Shown: positions 1 through 10,830, numbered from the stretch's first letter. The stretch: DNA of 64,000 nt from Paenibacillus sp. J2TS4 (GCF_018403245.1 NZ_BOSH01000003.1:62001-126000); one strand, 5' to 3'. Translations and numbers: made by a program. Notes: a model not told the origin generated them from the sequence alone.

Positions 1-98
1 CTATGATGATGCTGAGAACCCGTTATGACCGGTAAGAAGCCCGTCTCTGATCGGGTGCTCAACAAGCGGGATGCTTGCTCGCTTTTCTGTAACAGCTG

Positions 99-126
99 AG
101 GGCACGCCCGGAATATGGCGTGCCCT
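99..126. terminator. Inverted repeat after esterase gene
   Basis: Two perfect 10-bp arms (99-108 and 117-126) are separated by 8 bases, just beyond the stop codon of the minus-strand esterase gene. On the minus strand no clean T-run follows. On the plus strand the T-run at 134-139 follows after a short gap. It could stop transcription entering from the left as well as the esterase transcript. Confidence 0.5.
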
Positions 127-137
127 TGACGTCTTTT

Positions 138-863
138 TTATCCCAAATAATGATACAGGGCCGCTGGAAGCTTCTTTTGCCAAAATCCCCATATATGCTT
201 TCCTTCGGCTTCTTCGTAATAAATTTGCGCTCCTTTTTCCTCTAGCAGCTCCTTGGCTAACCGATTCGCCTGCAAAAAGTCGAACGTCCCCCGTTCGGTT
301 TTGACCTCTGTTTCCTGCAGGCCGATCAGCATATACAGATCAAGCCCGCTCAAATCCGTCTCTTCCCGCAGACGCTGTATGCTTGGAGCCAGGAAAGCTC
401 CAGACAATGAAATTATTTTGCGAAATAAGTCGGGATGATCCAGGGCGAGGTGCAAGCTGACCGTAGCCCCTAGCGAATCACCGGCCAGCACTCTATCCTC
501 GGCGACGGTTCGGACCGGAAAGCTGGCCTCGATCTCAGGCATCATTTCATCCGTCCAAAAATGACAGTATGCATCAAAGCGTTCCCCGTCCGGAGAATAT
601 TCCTCGGTTCTGTTCTCGAGATCGACGTGAACCCCGACAATAATCGGCGGCTCCATATCCTCCTCGAGAATGAGCTGGTTAGCCGTTGTCGCTATGCGGC
701 CATAATTTAAAAACTCGACTCCATCCTGACAATAGACAACCGGGTAAGACAGTAATTCATTATATCCCGGGGGCAGATAGACCGAGATCTCTCTTTCGGT
801 TTGCAAAGAGGCGGAATAAATCTGTTTCTTAATAATCGTGCGGTGGTAAATAGAGGGAGCCAT
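138..863 (-). CDS. Enterochelin-esterase-like alpha/beta hydrolase
   Basis: About 241 residues resembling the esterase D / Fes-like family of serine hydrolases. The motif GDSLGA supplies the nucleophile elbow (G-x-S-x-G), it is preceded by a conserved VYCQDG stretch, and a C-terminal GKHIWGFW segment holds the likely catalytic histidine. No signal peptide is visible, so it is probably cytoplasmic. The start is placed at the ATG at 863 because AGAAGGA lies about 6 bases upstream; an ATG at 869 and a TTG at 899 are also in frame but worse placed. The substrate cannot be told from sequence; members act on siderophore esters, short-chain esters or acyl-thioesters. It stands alone, divergent from pdhA. 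Confidence 0.75.
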   Translation of the reverse strand: MAPSIYHRTIIKKQIYSASLQTEREISVYLPPGYNELLSYPVVYCQDGVEFLNYGRIATTANQLILEEDMEPPIIVGVHVDLENRTEEYSPDGERFDAYCHFWTDEMMPEIEASFPVRTVAEDRVLAGDSLGATVSLHLALDHPDLFRKIISLSGAFLAPSIQRLREETDLSGLDLYMLIGLQETEVKTERGTFDFLQANRLAKELLEEKGAQIYYEEAEGKHIWGFWQKKLPAALYHYLG

Positions 864-899
864 CGACATTCCTTCTTTCTTTACATAGTTATTGTTCAA

Positions 900-2375
<1,476 letters not shown>

Positions 2376-2447
2376 AGGCTCATAAACGGCCGTTTTCGCA
2401 ACAACTAACAGCTTGATTAGGTAATCTAAGGAGGAATCGGGTTAGTC

Positions 2448-3428
2448 ATGGCTCAAATGAACTTGAAAGAAGCAATTAGAGACGCAATGCGCGTCGAACT
2501 TAAACGCGATCCCAACGTTCTGCTGTTCGGGGAAGACGTAGGGAATGTGGGTGGAGTTTTCCGTGCGACCGAAGGATTGCAGGAGGAATTCGGAGAAGAG
2601 CGTGTATTTGACACTCCACTGGCGGAATCAGCCATTGGCGGTTTGGCTGTCGGCTTGGGAACCCAAGGGTTCCGGCCGGTAGCTGAAATCCAATTTATTG
2701 GTTTTATCTATGAAGCTTTGGATCAAATATGTGTGCAGGCTGCCCGGATGCGTTACCGTTCCGGCGGCAGATACCATGCTCCAATCGTGTTCCGCACCCC
2801 TTATGGCGGTGGCGTCAAGGCGGCTGAACTGCATACCGATTCCCTGGAGGGACTCCTGGTTCAGACTCCCGGGATTAAGGTCGTTATTCCTTCTAATCCT
2901 TACGATGCCAAAGGCCTGCTCATTTCGGCGATTCGCGATAATGATCCTGTCTTTTTCATGGAGCATCTGAACTTGTACCACGCGTTCCGTGCGGAAGTGC
3001 CGGAAGAGGACTACACCATTCCGCTAGGCAAGGCCAAAGTTGTTCGCGAAGGTACAGATGCGACGATTATTACTTACGGTGCTATGGTTCATACTTCTTT
3101 GAAAGCGGCCGAGGAGATGGAAAAATCAACAGGGGCCAAAATCGAAGTGATTGACCTGCGGACGATCATGCCGCTCGATATAGATACCATTGTAGAGTCG
3201 ATCAAGAAAACAAATCGCGCCATCGTAGTCCAAGAAGCGCAGAAAACATCTGGTGTAGCCGCTGAAGTAATTGCTCAAATTAACGAGAAGGCTATTCTAC
3301 ATCTGGAAGCTCCGGTTCTCCGTGTCTCTCCGCCGGATACCGTGTATCCGTTCGCGCAAATCGAGGATCAGTGGCTTCCCAATCCGGCCCGGATTATTGC
3401 CGGACTTAAAGAAGTACTGGAGTTTTAA
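2448..3428 (+). CDS. pdhB: Pyruvate dehydrogenase E1 component, beta subunit
   Basis: E1-beta partner of PdhA; the two form the alpha2beta2 decarboxylase of the complex. The transketolase pyrimidine-binding domain fills the N-terminal half, with LFGEDVG near residue 26 and FDTPLAE near residue 54. A transketolase C-terminal domain carries the KVVREG...YGAMV and [12 protein letters not shown] stretches near residues 190-240. Length (326 residues) is normal. AAGGAGG precedes the ATG. It begins 72 bases after pdhA and is followed by an unusually long 334-base gap filled by a repeat element before pdhC. Confidence 0.93.
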   Translation: MAQMNLKEAIRDAMRVELKRDPNVLLFGEDVGNVGGVFRATEGLQEEFGEERVFDTPLAESAIGGLAVGLGTQGFRPVAEIQFIGFIYEALDQICVQAARMRYRSGGRYHAPIVFRTPYGGGVKAAELHTDSLEGLLVQTPGIKVVIPSNPYDAKGLLISAIRDNDPVFFMEHLNLYHAFRAEVPEEDYTIPLGKAKVVREGTDATIITYGAMVHTSLKAAEEMEKSTGAKIEVIDLRTIMPLDIDTIVESIKKTNRAIVVQEAQKTSGVAAEVIAQINEKAILHLEAPVLRVSPPDTVYPFAQIEDQWLPNPARIIAGLKEVLEF

Positions 3429-3446
3429 ATAATCTCGAGTTAATTT

Positions 3447-3704
3447 TATATACTCGGCAATAATGGTTTCAAAGCTCATGAAGTGGAGAAAGAAAGATGC
3501 TTCCAGGGCGAGTTTTGGCTTTGTATTCCTACCATCCGAAGGCCCAACCATATAGAAGGAATCTATTGGTTTCGGGGTCCCCGAAAAGTATCTGGAATTG
3601 CTTCGAAGCTCATCTTCACTTTTTGGGGAAGGAGTATGATGTTTGAAGCTTCGGAGGCACTTTCCTTCGGAACGGAATGATAGCTTTCTTTAGTGCCATA
3701 TATA
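3447..3704 (+). repeat. MITE-like element, copy A, inside pdh operon
   Basis: A 258-bp non-coding element shared with 6682-6943 and 58846-59105, with a 3' fragment at 58106-58172. The ends form imperfect terminal inverted repeats: TATA...GGCAATAATGG on the left and, read from the other strand, TATATATGGCACTAAAGA on the right. The middle has the palindrome TTTCGGGGTCCCCGAAA (3570-3586). The halves look like diverged inverted copies, so RNA from it could fold into a long hairpin. It sits between pdhB and pdhC on the co-transcribed strand. It encodes no convincing protein. Confidence 0.85.
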
Positions 3705-3762
3705 GCCCATCAGAGCATTCGGCGGTTAGATTCGATGCATAACGATTAAGGAGGTTGGAGCC

Positions 3763-5079
3763 TTGGCCATATTTCAATACAGATTCCCCGAGCTGGGGGA
3801 AGGGCTGCACGAAGGTGAAATCGTCAAGCTGCACATTAAAGCTGGCGATAAAATAACAGACGATGATATTATTATGGATGTGCAGAACGACAAGGCGGTC
3901 GTAGAAGTGCCTTGTCCCGTTAACGGCACAATTGTAGAAGTGAAAGTACAGGAAGGCCAGGTATGCAACGTCGGCCAAGTAGTGGCTGTCATTGATGCCG
4001 AGGGAGATATTCCTGAACAGCCTGATTACGGAGACACCGAAGGTTCCGCTGAGGAGAAAGTGGAAGACAATATTGGCGAGGCTGTTGTCGAGAACGTGGA
4101 GAAGGCCGCTGTGGATACGGCTCAGGCTGGCCAAGCAGGCTCTGCTGAGGCGAAATCGGCTGCGCGGGAAGTTCTGGCTACGCCAAGCGTTCGTAAATTC
4201 GCCAGGGAAAAAGGCGTGAGCATTGCGGACGTGCCGGCTACTGGCAAGAACGGACGAGTGACTCGCGAGGACGTAGATGCGTTCGTCGCTGGCGGAGGCA
4301 AAGCGCCTGCGGAGGACAAGCCTGCGGCACCGGCTGCATCGGCAGCAGGCCAACCGGCGGCAGCCGTATCGGGCGATCGGATCGAAGAGAGGGTTCCGTT
4401 CAAAGGAATTCGCAAAGTCATCGCCAATGCGATGGTCAAATCCGTTTATACGGCTCCACATGTTACGATCATGGACGAGGTGGACGTATCACAGCTTGTC
4501 GCTTTGCGAGCGAAGGGCAAGCCACTGGCCGAGCAAAAAGGCGTCAAGCTTACCTATTTGCCGTTTATCGTCAAAGCTCTAGTCGCTGCGGTTAGACAAT
4601 TCCCGGTGATGAATGCGACGATCGACGAAGAGAACAACGAAATTGTTTACAAAAAGTACTATAACATCGGAATTGCCGCCGATACGGACAATGGCTTAAT
4701 TGTCCCGGTTGTTAACGATGCCGATCGCAAGAGCATCTGGTCGATCGCAGCGGAAATTAATGATTTGGCTACCCGCGGGCGTGAAGGCAAGCTGGCTCCA
4801 GCCGAGCTTAAAGGAAGCACGATCTCGATTACCAATATCGGCTCTGCCGGCGGAATGTTCTTCACTCCGGTCATTAATTTCCCGGAAGTAGCTATTCTGG
4901 GAACGGGACGTATATCCGAGAAGCCGGTCGTTAAGAATGGCGAAATTGTTGCGGCTCCGGTAATGGCATTGTCGCTGAGCTTCGATCATCGTATTATTGA
5001 CGGAGCTACGGCCCAATATTGTATGAACTATATCAAGCAGCTTCTTGCAGATCCCGAGCTGCTAGTCATGGAGGTGTAA
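3763..5079 (+). CDS. pdhC: Dihydrolipoyl acetyltransferase, PDH E2 component
   Basis: Core acetyltransferase of the complex: accepts acetyl on a lipoyl-lysine and passes it to CoA. Domains in order: one lipoyl domain (residues 1-80, lipoylated lysine probably K44 in NDKA), an Ala/Pro/Glu-rich linker, a peripheral-subunit-binding domain (about 139-174, ATPSVRKFA...GRVTREDV), a second Ala/Pro linker, and the catalytic domain from about 205, ending with H409-R-I-I-D413-G. There is one lipoyl domain only. The start is TTG, supported by TAAGGAGG eight bases upstream. Its last codons carry the SD of lpdA. It is separated from pdhB by repeat copy A. Confidence 0.94.
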   Translation: MAIFQYRFPELGEGLHEGEIVKLHIKAGDKITDDDIIMDVQNDKAVVEVPCPVNGTIVEVKVQEGQVCNVGQVVAVIDAEGDIPEQPDYGDTEGSAEEKVEDNIGEAVVENVEKAAVDTAQAGQAGSAEAKSAAREVLATPSVRKFAREKGVSIADVPATGKNGRVTREDVDAFVAGGGKAPAEDKPAAPAASAAGQPAAAVSGDRIEERVPFKGIRKVIANAMVKSVYTAPHVTIMDEVDVSQLVALRAKGKPLAEQKGVKLTYLPFIVKALVAAVRQFPVMNATIDEENNEIVYKKYYNIGIAADTDNGLIVPVVNDADRKSIWSIAAEINDLATRGREGKLAPAELKGSTISITNIGSAGGMFFTPVINFPEVAILGTGRISEKPVVKNGEIVAAPVMALSLSFDHRIIDGATAQYCMNYIKQLLADPELLVMEV

Positions 5080-5081
5080 AT

Positions 5082-6491
5082 ATGGTAGTCGGAGATGCGT
5101 CTATCGATATTGATGTTCTAGTTATTGGTGCGGGGCCTGGCGGTTATGTAGCCGCCATCCGTGCCGCTCAGTTAGGTAAAAGCGTAATGATCGCGGATAA
5201 AGCGGAGGTTGGAGGCGTCTGTCTGAATCGCGGATGTATTCCTTCCAAAGCGCTTATTTCTGCGGCTCATCAATACGAAACCATGCAAAGCGGTGACATC
5301 GGTATTTCGGCCGAAGGGGTTAAAGTGGATTTTGACAAAGTTCAGCAGTGGAAATCTTCCGTCGTCAACAAGCTGACCGGCGGCGTAGCTTCTTTGTTGA
5401 AAGGCAACAAAATTCAAACGTTCAACGGCGAGGTTATGTTCATTAACGAGAACGAAGCGCGGTTGTTTAACGAAAGCGAATCTCCCCGCTATCGCTTCCA
5501 GCACTGCATCATTGCTACAGGCTCCCGCCCGATTGAGCTTAAAGCTTTCCCTTATGGCGGACGTATCCTGTCCTCTACTGAGGCACTGGAACTGCAAGAA
5601 ATTCCGAAGAGCCTGGTCGTTATCGGCGGGGGGTATATCGGAATTGAGCTGGGCCAAACTTTTGCTAAATTTGGCACCAAAGTAACTGTACTGGAAGGCT
5701 CGGATACGATTCTTCCGGGATTTGAGAAGGATCTGTCGCAGCTGGTAGCCCGCAAGCTGAAAAAATCGTCTGTAGACATTCACACCGAAGCTATGGCTCA
5801 AGGCTGTGAGCAGAACGAGAATGACGTAACCGTCACGTTTACCGTTAAGGGCGAAGAGAAGAAAGTAACAGCCGATTACGTGCTGGTTACCGTAGGACGT
5901 CGTCCGAACACCGATGGCGAGCTTGGACTCGATTTGATCGGAGTTAAGACTACGGATCGCGGCCTTATCGAAGTAGACGAGCAAGGCAGAACGAATATCC
6001 CGCATATTTATGCGATTGGTGACATTGTGGCTGGTCCTGCGTTGGCTCACAAAGCATCCTACGAAGGTAAAGTGGCAGCTGAATCGATTGCCGGAATGCC
6101 GAGCATCGTAGATTACCGTGCCATTCCGCTGGTCGTCTTCTCCGATCCGGAAATCGCCAGCGTCGGATTGAGCGAGAAGGAAGCCAAAGAGAAAGGGATT
6201 AACGTCTCGGTTGGTAAATTCCCGTTTGCCGCTAACGGCCGTTCCCTGTCCTTGAATGCAGCCGAAGGCTATGTTAAAGTAATAGCCAACAAAGACAACG
6301 GACTTGTCCTTGGTGCGCAAATCGTGGGGGCCGAAGCCTCCAACCTCATTTCCGAATTAGGATTGGCAATTGAAATGGGGGCTACGCTCGAAGATATTGC
6401 CTTGACGATTCATGCTCACCCGACCTTAGGTGAGATTGTGATGGAAGCGGCAGAGGTCGCTCTTGGGCAACCGATTCACATTAAAATCTAA
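5082..6491 (+). CDS. lpdA: Dihydrolipoyl dehydrogenase, PDH E3 component
   Basis: FAD enzyme that reoxidises the dihydrolipoyl arms of E2 and makes NADH. FAD loop GAGPGG at residues 16-21; redox-active disulfide C47-LNRG-C52; NAD loop GGGYIG near residue 180; second FAD motif YAIGDI near residue 315; active-site HAHPT near the C-terminus. The start is set at the ATG at 5082, two bases after the pdhC stop, with GGAGGTG at 5070-5076 inside pdhC, giving 469 residues. An upstream in-frame start would overlap pdhC and lacks an SD. Last gene of the operon; a terminator follows at once. Confidence 0.95.
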   Translation: MVVGDASIDIDVLVIGAGPGGYVAAIRAAQLGKSVMIADKAEVGGVCLNRGCIPSKALISAAHQYETMQSGDIGISAEGVKVDFDKVQQWKSSVVNKLTGGVASLLKGNKIQTFNGEVMFINENEARLFNESESPRYRFQHCIIATGSRPIELKAFPYGGRILSSTEALELQEIPKSLVVIGGGYIGIELGQTFAKFGTKVTVLEGSDTILPGFEKDLSQLVARKLKKSSVDIHTEAMAQGCEQNENDVTVTFTVKGEEKKVTADYVLVTVGRRPNTDGELGLDLIGVKTTDRGLIEVDEQGRTNIPHIYAIGDIVAGPALAHKASYEGKVAAESIAGMPSIVDYRAIPLVVFSDPEIASVGLSEKEAKEKGINVSVGKFPFAANGRSLSLNAAEGYVKVIANKDNGLVLGAQIVGAEASNLISELGLAIEMGATLEDIALTIHAHPTLGEIVMEAAEVALGQPIHIKI

Positions 6492-6504
6492 TCGAACAAC
6501 AATA

Positions 6505-6534
6505 GGCCAGCCTTACGGGGTTGGTCTTTTTTTC
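6505..6534 (+). terminator. Terminator of pdh operon
   Basis: A GU-containing 8-bp stem (GGCCAGCC pairing with GGTTGGTC) and short loop are followed by a run of seven T, 13 bases after the lpdA stop. Confidence 0.85.
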
Positions 6535-6606
6535 TGCGCAGGAACGGGTTTGAAGCAAGGCTGGAATCGCAAGCGGCTTTTCGGTATGCTTAGAAAGGAA
6601 TCCACG

Positions 6607-6693
6607 ATGCCCAAAGGAATGGTTGAAGAGGTTATTCAAAATTTCCTTATTAATCACGAAAAAAGATACCCAGAAGTGACCTATATAAATTGA
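6607..6693 (+). CDS. Tiny ORF, possibly cut by repeat copy B
   Basis: 28 codons from an ATG with a good SD (AGAAAGGA, 7 bases upstream), reading MPKGMVEEVI and ending in ...KRYPEVTYIN. I do not recognise it. The last five codons lie in the left inverted repeat of copy B (6682 onward), so the stop codon comes from the repeat. It may be the first part of a short gene whose end was displaced by insertion, or a chance ORF. No matching continuation was found right of the repeat. Confidence 0.3.
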   Translation: MPKGMVEEVIQNFLINHEKRYPEVTYIN

Positions 6694-6943
6694 ACTAATG
6701 ATTGAATAGTTATGAAGTGGAGAAAGAAAGATGCTTCCAGGGCGAGTTTTGGCTTTGTATTCCTACCATCCGAAGGCCCATCCCATAAATAAGGAATAAT
6801 GGGTTGGAACGGGGTCCCCGAAAAGTAACTGGAATCGCTTCGAAGCCTATCTTCACTTTTTGGGGAAGGAGTATGATGTTTGAAGCTTCGGAGGCACTTT
6901 CCTTCGGAACGGAATGAGGCTATTCTTTAGTTCAACATATATA
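6682..6943 (+). repeat. MITE-like element, copy B
   Basis: Full-length relative of copies A and C, same orientation. Most of it is nearly identical to A (the GAAGTGGAGAAAGAAAG start block, the CGGGGTCCCCG core and the TTCACTTTTTGGGGAAGG block). Its ends are a different subtype: TATATAAATTGAACTAATGA on the left and TATATATGTTGAACTAAAGA read from the right, where A and C have GGCACTAAAG. Copy D shares this second subtype. It lies between lpdA and the Crp/Fnr gene. Confidence 0.85.
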
Positions 6944-6998
6944 GAAGCCGATTGACTTGTTGCTCTCCCCTTAAAGGCGTAAAATTTAGGGAACCGAG

Positions 6999-7508
6999 GT
7001 GAGGAAAATATTATTGCATAAAGGAGATGTTCTTTTCCGTCAAGGAGAGGCCGGATCTTTGTTTCGGCTGAGAAGCGGGATGTTAAAAATTGTAAGGGTG
7101 CATGAGGATGGGAATCCGTTAATTATGAATATTATCGTTCCAGGAGAAACGATTCCTCACCATTCATTGATATCGCCGGGTCCGTATCATGGAACGGCCG
7201 TTGCCATCGTCACAAGTGAAATCGAGCCGATTCCGTGTGAAGAGTGGTACTCCGAGCTGGAGAGGAATCCGGAGAAGTATAGAGAGGTAGCTCTATTGTT
7301 GCAAGACAAGCTAAGAATGATGCAGCAGCGAATGGATCATCTGACGACGATCTCACCATCCGAACGCTTACGTTTGTTTCAGGAATGGTTTGCCAGGTAC
7401 ATCGGGGATATTCCGGTAAGCGAGGTGCTGACCCAGGAAGAAATAGGTCACTGGATTGGCATTCGGCGGGAAACAGTCAACCGTATGCTGCGGAGCCATT
7501 CCTTATAG
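6999..7508 (+). CDS. Short Crp/Fnr-family regulator
   Basis: 169 residues. The N-terminal part is a cyclic-nucleotide-binding-type beta barrel (LLHKGDVLFRQGE...LRSGMLKIV). A dimerisation helix spans about residues 95-130 and a helix-turn-helix follows (LTQEEIGHWIGIRRETVNRML). Family members are usually 210-240 residues; this one ends four residues after the recognition helix and lacks the winged part. No FNR-type N-terminal cysteine cluster is seen. The start is GTG with a weak upstream AGGGA; a TTG slightly downstream, better spaced from GAGGTGAGG, is also possible. Convergent with hmp, which has a Crp/Fnr-type site upstream, so hmp is a plausible target. Confidence 0.75.
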   Translation: MRKILLHKGDVLFRQGEAGSLFRLRSGMLKIVRVHEDGNPLIMNIIVPGETIPHHSLISPGPYHGTAVAIVTSEIEPIPCEEWYSELERNPEKYREVALLLQDKLRMMQQRMDHLTTISPSERLRLFQEWFARYIGDIPVSEVLTQEEIGHWIGIRRETVNRMLRSHSL

Positions 7509-7566
7509 AGGACGTGACCCGAATTACATTCGGGGTACGGCGTATGTCGAGATCCGTTAAGGAATA

Positions 7567-7620
7567 AAGCCGCCATAATGCTCGCGAGTATGTTAATCGC
7601 TGAGCATTATGGCGGCTTAT
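7567..7620. terminator. Bidirectional terminator between crp/fnr gene and hmp
   Basis: A 16-bp stem (GCCGCCATAATGCTC and its complement, 7567-7583 and 7602-7618) with T-rich sequence on the right and A-rich sequence on the left. It can serve both convergent genes. Confidence 0.8.
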
Positions 7621-7649
7621 TAGCTGCGATTTGATGAAGTGGGAACAGA

Positions 7650-8903
7650 TCAGACTACGCTTTCTTCTCTTTCGGCTTCATTTTCGATTGCCAGGGCAAT
7701 GTCCGGCCCAAAGCATTCATAATGAATTTGCTCAGCCGCTATTCCCCAATCTGCCAGTGCACGATAGACCATGCGAAGCATCGGAACAGGCCCGCAGAGA
7801 TAGAAGTCACGATCCGGGTCTGGCAATATTTGCTGCAGCCAGTTCAGATCAACAAATCCATCTTTGTCGTAAGATTGATGTGCGCGATCTTCCGGTGTAG
7901 GCTGCGAGTAGCATACATAGGAATGGAGCCATTCATTCTCCTCGGCCAGGCGGGCGACGTATTCCTTCATAGCATGGGTTTGCGAGTTGATGGCCGCATG
8001 GATAAATGTAACCTGGCGTCCGTTTGGGGCTTTGGCCAATGAGTTCAGCATGGCGATCATAGGGGTTAAGCCAACCCCGCCGCTTATCAGGACGATCGGT
8101 CGTGAGGAATCGTTATCCAGCGTAAAATGGCCTGCCGGTGCACTCAGCGGGAGCAGATCCCCTTCTTGAACGGAATGGTGCAAATAAGTGGATACGATGC
8201 CGTCGGGTTGTCCGCCTCTGCCGTCCTCTCGTTTTACACTAATCCGGTAATAACCGGTATCGGGACGATCCGACAAGCTGTATTGACGGATATGGGTATT
8301 CTTCTGTCCTGGAATATCAAGCTTTATGCTGACATATTGACCGGGCTCATAGGAGGCCAGATCGCCGCTGTCTGCAGGCTCCATATAAAAGGACGTAATC
8401 ACGTCGCTTTCCTTAACTTTTTTGACGACTTTAAACACGCGAAAGCCTTCCCAGCCGGCGGATTGTTTCGCGCTTGCCTCGTACATTTCGGCCTCCACTT
8501 GAATGAACACGTCAGCAATCGCTTGGTAGGCTTGAGCCCAGGCTTGAATAATTTCCTCTGTAGCCGCCTCACCCAGCACGTCCTTAATCGCCATCAGCAG
8601 ATGCTTGCCGACAATAGGATAATGATCCGGCTTAACGCCTAGGCTGCGGTGCTTATGGGCAATTTGCACGACAGCCGGCAGAATGGCCTCCAGTCGTTCG
8701 ATATTTTGAGCGGCGGCCAGAACGGCATGGGCCAGAGCAGTTTGCTGTCTGCCTCGATTCTGGTTGGCGTGGTTGAATATATTTAACAACTCCGGGTGAT
8801 TGGCGAACATCATTTGGTAGAAACGGGTCGTTATTTCTTCTCCGCGCTGCTGTAGAACAGGTACAGTGGACTTAATAACCTCTATGGTTTCCTTGCTGAT
8901 CAT
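7650..8903 (-). CDS. hmp: Flavohaemoprotein (nitric oxide dioxygenase)
   Basis: Oxidises NO to nitrate using O2 and NAD(P)H. The globin domain (residues 1-140) has the distal-side FYQMMF segment and the proximal-histidine region LAHAVLAAAQNI. The FAD domain follows (about 150-260) with RQYSLSD and YVSIKL, then the NAD domain with SGGVGLTPM near residue 280 and the C-terminal HYECFGP. Length (417) is typical. AAGGGGAG precedes the ATG at 8903. Single-gene unit, convergent with the Crp/Fnr gene. A Crp/Fnr-type palindrome lies about 120 bases upstream. Confidence 0.94.
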   Translation of the reverse strand: MISKETIEVIKSTVPVLQQRGEEITTRFYQMMFANHPELLNIFNHANQNRGRQQTALAHAVLAAAQNIERLEAILPAVVQIAHKHRSLGVKPDHYPIVGKHLLMAIKDVLGEAATEEIIQAWAQAYQAIADVFIQVEAEMYEASAKQSAGWEGFRVFKVVKKVKESDVITSFYMEPADSGDLASYEPGQYVSIKLDIPGQKNTHIRQYSLSDRPDTGYYRISVKREDGRGGQPDGIVSTYLHHSVQEGDLLPLSAPAGHFTLDNDSSRPIVLISGGVGLTPMIAMLNSLAKAPNGRQVTFIHAAINSQTHAMKEYVARLAEENEWLHSYVCYSQPTPEDRAHQSYDKDGFVDLNWLQQILPDPDRDFYLCGPVPMLRMVYRALADWGIAAEQIHYECFGPDIALAIENEAEREESVV

Positions 8904-9023
8904 CTTAATCTCCCCTTTCCAGAGTTACCCTTTTGCAGCAGGTCCTATATAGATCTGGGTCAGCATTTCGCTGCTTAGAGGGCTGTATCTGGCTTAAGTA
9001 TATCGCTTCGTTCCTCTCCTCTT

Positions 9024-9039
9024 AGTGATCCTGATCACA
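9024..9039. promoter_or_regulatory. Crp/Fnr-type operator upstream of hmp
   Basis: AGTGA-N6-TCACA, one mismatch from the Crp/Fnr consensus TGTGA-N6-TCACA; the centre extends the symmetry (GTGATC, CT, GATCAC). It lies 121 bases upstream of hmp and 132 upstream of dacF, so either gene could be controlled. The redox setting and the Crp/Fnr gene next to hmp favour hmp. Confidence 0.55.
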
Positions 9040-9171
9040 TCAGATTTGAAAGATTAGTGAATAGAACGGATCAGGCCAATTCCCAAATCTGGAATAAAAT
9101 TCGGCATTGTTGTCAACAATGGGAGAAACAATGATTTCTTTGAGCTATGCTGACCAGGAAGGGGAATGCTT

Positions 9172-10347
9172 ATGTTGAAAAAATGGGTTTCAAGCCTGCT
9201 GGGAGCCGTGGTGCTGTTGGCGGTTGTCCTGCCTTATGCCCATGCTGAGGAGAAGGAGAGCGGTACGATCGATCTGACTCCCGGCGCCCGATCCGCGATT
9301 CTGATGGATGTCGACACGGGAACGATCATCTATGATAAAAATATGGATGAGAAACTGCCGCCTGCAAGCATTACTAAAGTAATGACGATGCTGTTAATTA
9401 TGGAAGCTCTGGATGAAGGCAGTTTGCAAATAAACGATAAAGTGCGAACAAGTGAATATGCGGCATCTATGGGAGGCTCACAGATTTTTTTGGAGCCGGG
9501 GGAAGAGATGACCGTCGATGAAATGCTTAAAGGAATCGCCATGGCTTCAGCTAATGATGCTTCCGTTGCGATGGCGGAGAAAATATCCGGCTCCGAAGAA
9601 GCTTTTGTGAAAAAGATGAACGAACGAGCGAGGCAGTTGGGAATGACGAATACGCATTTTGTCAATTCTAACGGTCTTCCGGCTTCCGATCATTATACGA
9701 GTGCGCATGACATTGCCATCATGTCCAGGGAATTAATGAAGCATGAACAAATAACGAAATATACCGGAGCTTATCAGGATTATTTGCGTAAAGATTCTGC
9801 CAAACCATTCTGGCTGGTCAATACAAACAAGCTGGTCCGGTTCTATGAAGGTGTGGACGGTCTTAAGACCGGCTACACGAGCGAAGCGAAGTTTTGTCTG
9901 TCCGCTACGGCCAAAAAAGAAAATTTCCGCGTAGTTGCGGTAGTGTTAGGGGAGCCGAATACTAAAACGCGAAATGCGGAAGTCACCAAGCTGTTCGATT
10001 ACGCCTTCTCGCAGTATACGAATCATCCTATCGTGAAATCCGGCGACAGTTTGGGAGAGCTGAAAATAAGCAAAGGAAAAGAGCATCTCATTCCGTTAAC
10101 GGCCAAGCATCAATACGGGATTCTGCTGAAACGAGGAGAGGTCAGCGAGGGAATCCGCCATGAAGTGCAGCTGAGAACGGATCTGAAGGCGCCGGTCAAG
10201 GCGGGTCAGGAAATAGGCAAAATCATTGTCTACAAGGCCGATCAGCCGCTTAAGGAATTTCCGCTGTATTCACCGGTGAATATTGATAAAGCCAACTGGT
10301 GGACGATGATGAAGCGAACGATGGGGCATCTGTTCTTCGTAGATTGA
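9172..10347 (+). CDS. dacF: D-alanyl-D-alanine carboxypeptidase, DacF type
   Basis: Serine DD-carboxypeptidase (penicillin-binding protein, peptidase S11) that trims stem peptides of peptidoglycan; in Bacillus DacF acts on forespore-side spore wall. Signal peptide at residues 1-26 with likely cleavage after AHA. Catalytic SxxK is S66-ITK, then SAND near 127 and KTG in GLKTGYT near 226. A C-terminal PBP5-like beta domain ends the 391-residue protein. The ATG at 9172 is preferred to that at 9166 because AGGAAGGGG ends about 7 bases before it. Directly upstream of spoIIAA-spoIIAB-sigF, as in Bacillus. Confidence 0.9.
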   Translation: MLKKWVSSLLGAVVLLAVVLPYAHAEEKESGTIDLTPGARSAILMDVDTGTIIYDKNMDEKLPPASITKVMTMLLIMEALDEGSLQINDKVRTSEYAASMGGSQIFLEPGEEMTVDEMLKGIAMASANDASVAMAEKISGSEEAFVKKMNERARQLGMTNTHFVNSNGLPASDHYTSAHDIAIMSRELMKHEQITKYTGAYQDYLRKDSAKPFWLVNTNKLVRFYEGVDGLKTGYTSEAKFCLSATAKKENFRVVAVVLGEPNTKTRNAEVTKLFDYAFSQYTNHPIVKSGDSLGELKISKGKEHLIPLTAKHQYGILLKRGEVSEGIRHEVQLRTDLKAPVKAGQEIGKIIVYKADQPLKEFPLYSPVNIDKANWWTMMKRTMGHLFFVD

Positions 10348-10419
10348 CGCGAATCCATGTCGGATTGTAGCACATTCCTTCTACTTCTATCACTTTTCTT
10401 CTAGTTTTGTCGGGCGTGA

Positions 10420-10447
10420 AGGAATTGCCCGGTATCTCGTAGAAGTG
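10420..10447 (+). promoter_or_regulatory. Putative sigma-H promoter of spoIIA operon
   Basis: AGGAATT (10420-10426), 12-base spacer, GTAGAAGTG (10439-10447), close to the sigma-H pattern (AGGAWWW, 11-12, RNNGAAT). It lies 30 bases before spoIIAA. A TTGTCGGGC near 10408 resembles part of a Spo0A box. In Bacillus this operon is driven by sigma-H and Spo0A~P, so the match is expected. Confidence 0.6.
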
Positions 10448-10476
10448 ATTGGGCAAGATGGAGGAGGAATGAACAG

Positions 10477-10830
10477 ATGAGTTTACAAATCGAAATGGAG
10501 CATGGGCGAAGAGCTCTGATCGTCCGTCTTGCGGGTGAACTGGATCACCATACGGCGGACATCGTCAAAATGCGCATGGAGGAAGCGATCCGGCAAGGAG
10601 CGGTCACTCACATCATTCTTAGTCTGGAACGATTGAATTTTATGGACAGCTCTGGCTTGGGAGTTATTCTCGGCCGCTATAAGCAAATTACCGGAAAAGG
10701 CGGGAAAATGATCGTCTGCGGAGTCAATCCTTCTGTCTACCGTCTGTTCGAAATGTCGGGTTTATTTAAAATATTGGCCATCGAGGAAAATGAGAGACAG
10801 GCAATCTCTAGTTTGGAGGTTGTATCATGA
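10477..10830 (+). CDS. spoIIAA: Anti-sigma-F factor antagonist SpoIIAA
   Basis: STAS-domain protein of 117 residues. Unphosphorylated SpoIIAA binds SpoIIAB and frees sigma-F in the forespore. The phosphorylated serine is S58 in MDSSGLGV, the same number as in Bacillus subtilis. GGAGGAATG precedes the ATG. It overlaps spoIIAB by four bases (ATGA), implying coupled translation. Confidence 0.96.
   Translation: MSLQIEMEHGRRALIVRLAGELDHHTADIVKMRMEEAIRQGAVTHIILSLERLNFMDSSGLGVILGRYKQITGKGGKMIVCGVNPSVYRLFEMSGLFKILAIEENERQAISSLEVVS

Noticed and set aside
3483..3680. Short ORFs inside repeat copies A and C (also 58799-59076)
   Set aside because: They follow the repeat boundaries, occur in two frames, differ between copies and lack SD sites; they are by-products of the repeat.
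5172..6320. 382-codon open frame antisense to lpdA
   Set aside because: It lies wholly opposite a clear, conserved gene, has no SD and its product resembles no family; typical of the GC pattern of the coding strand.
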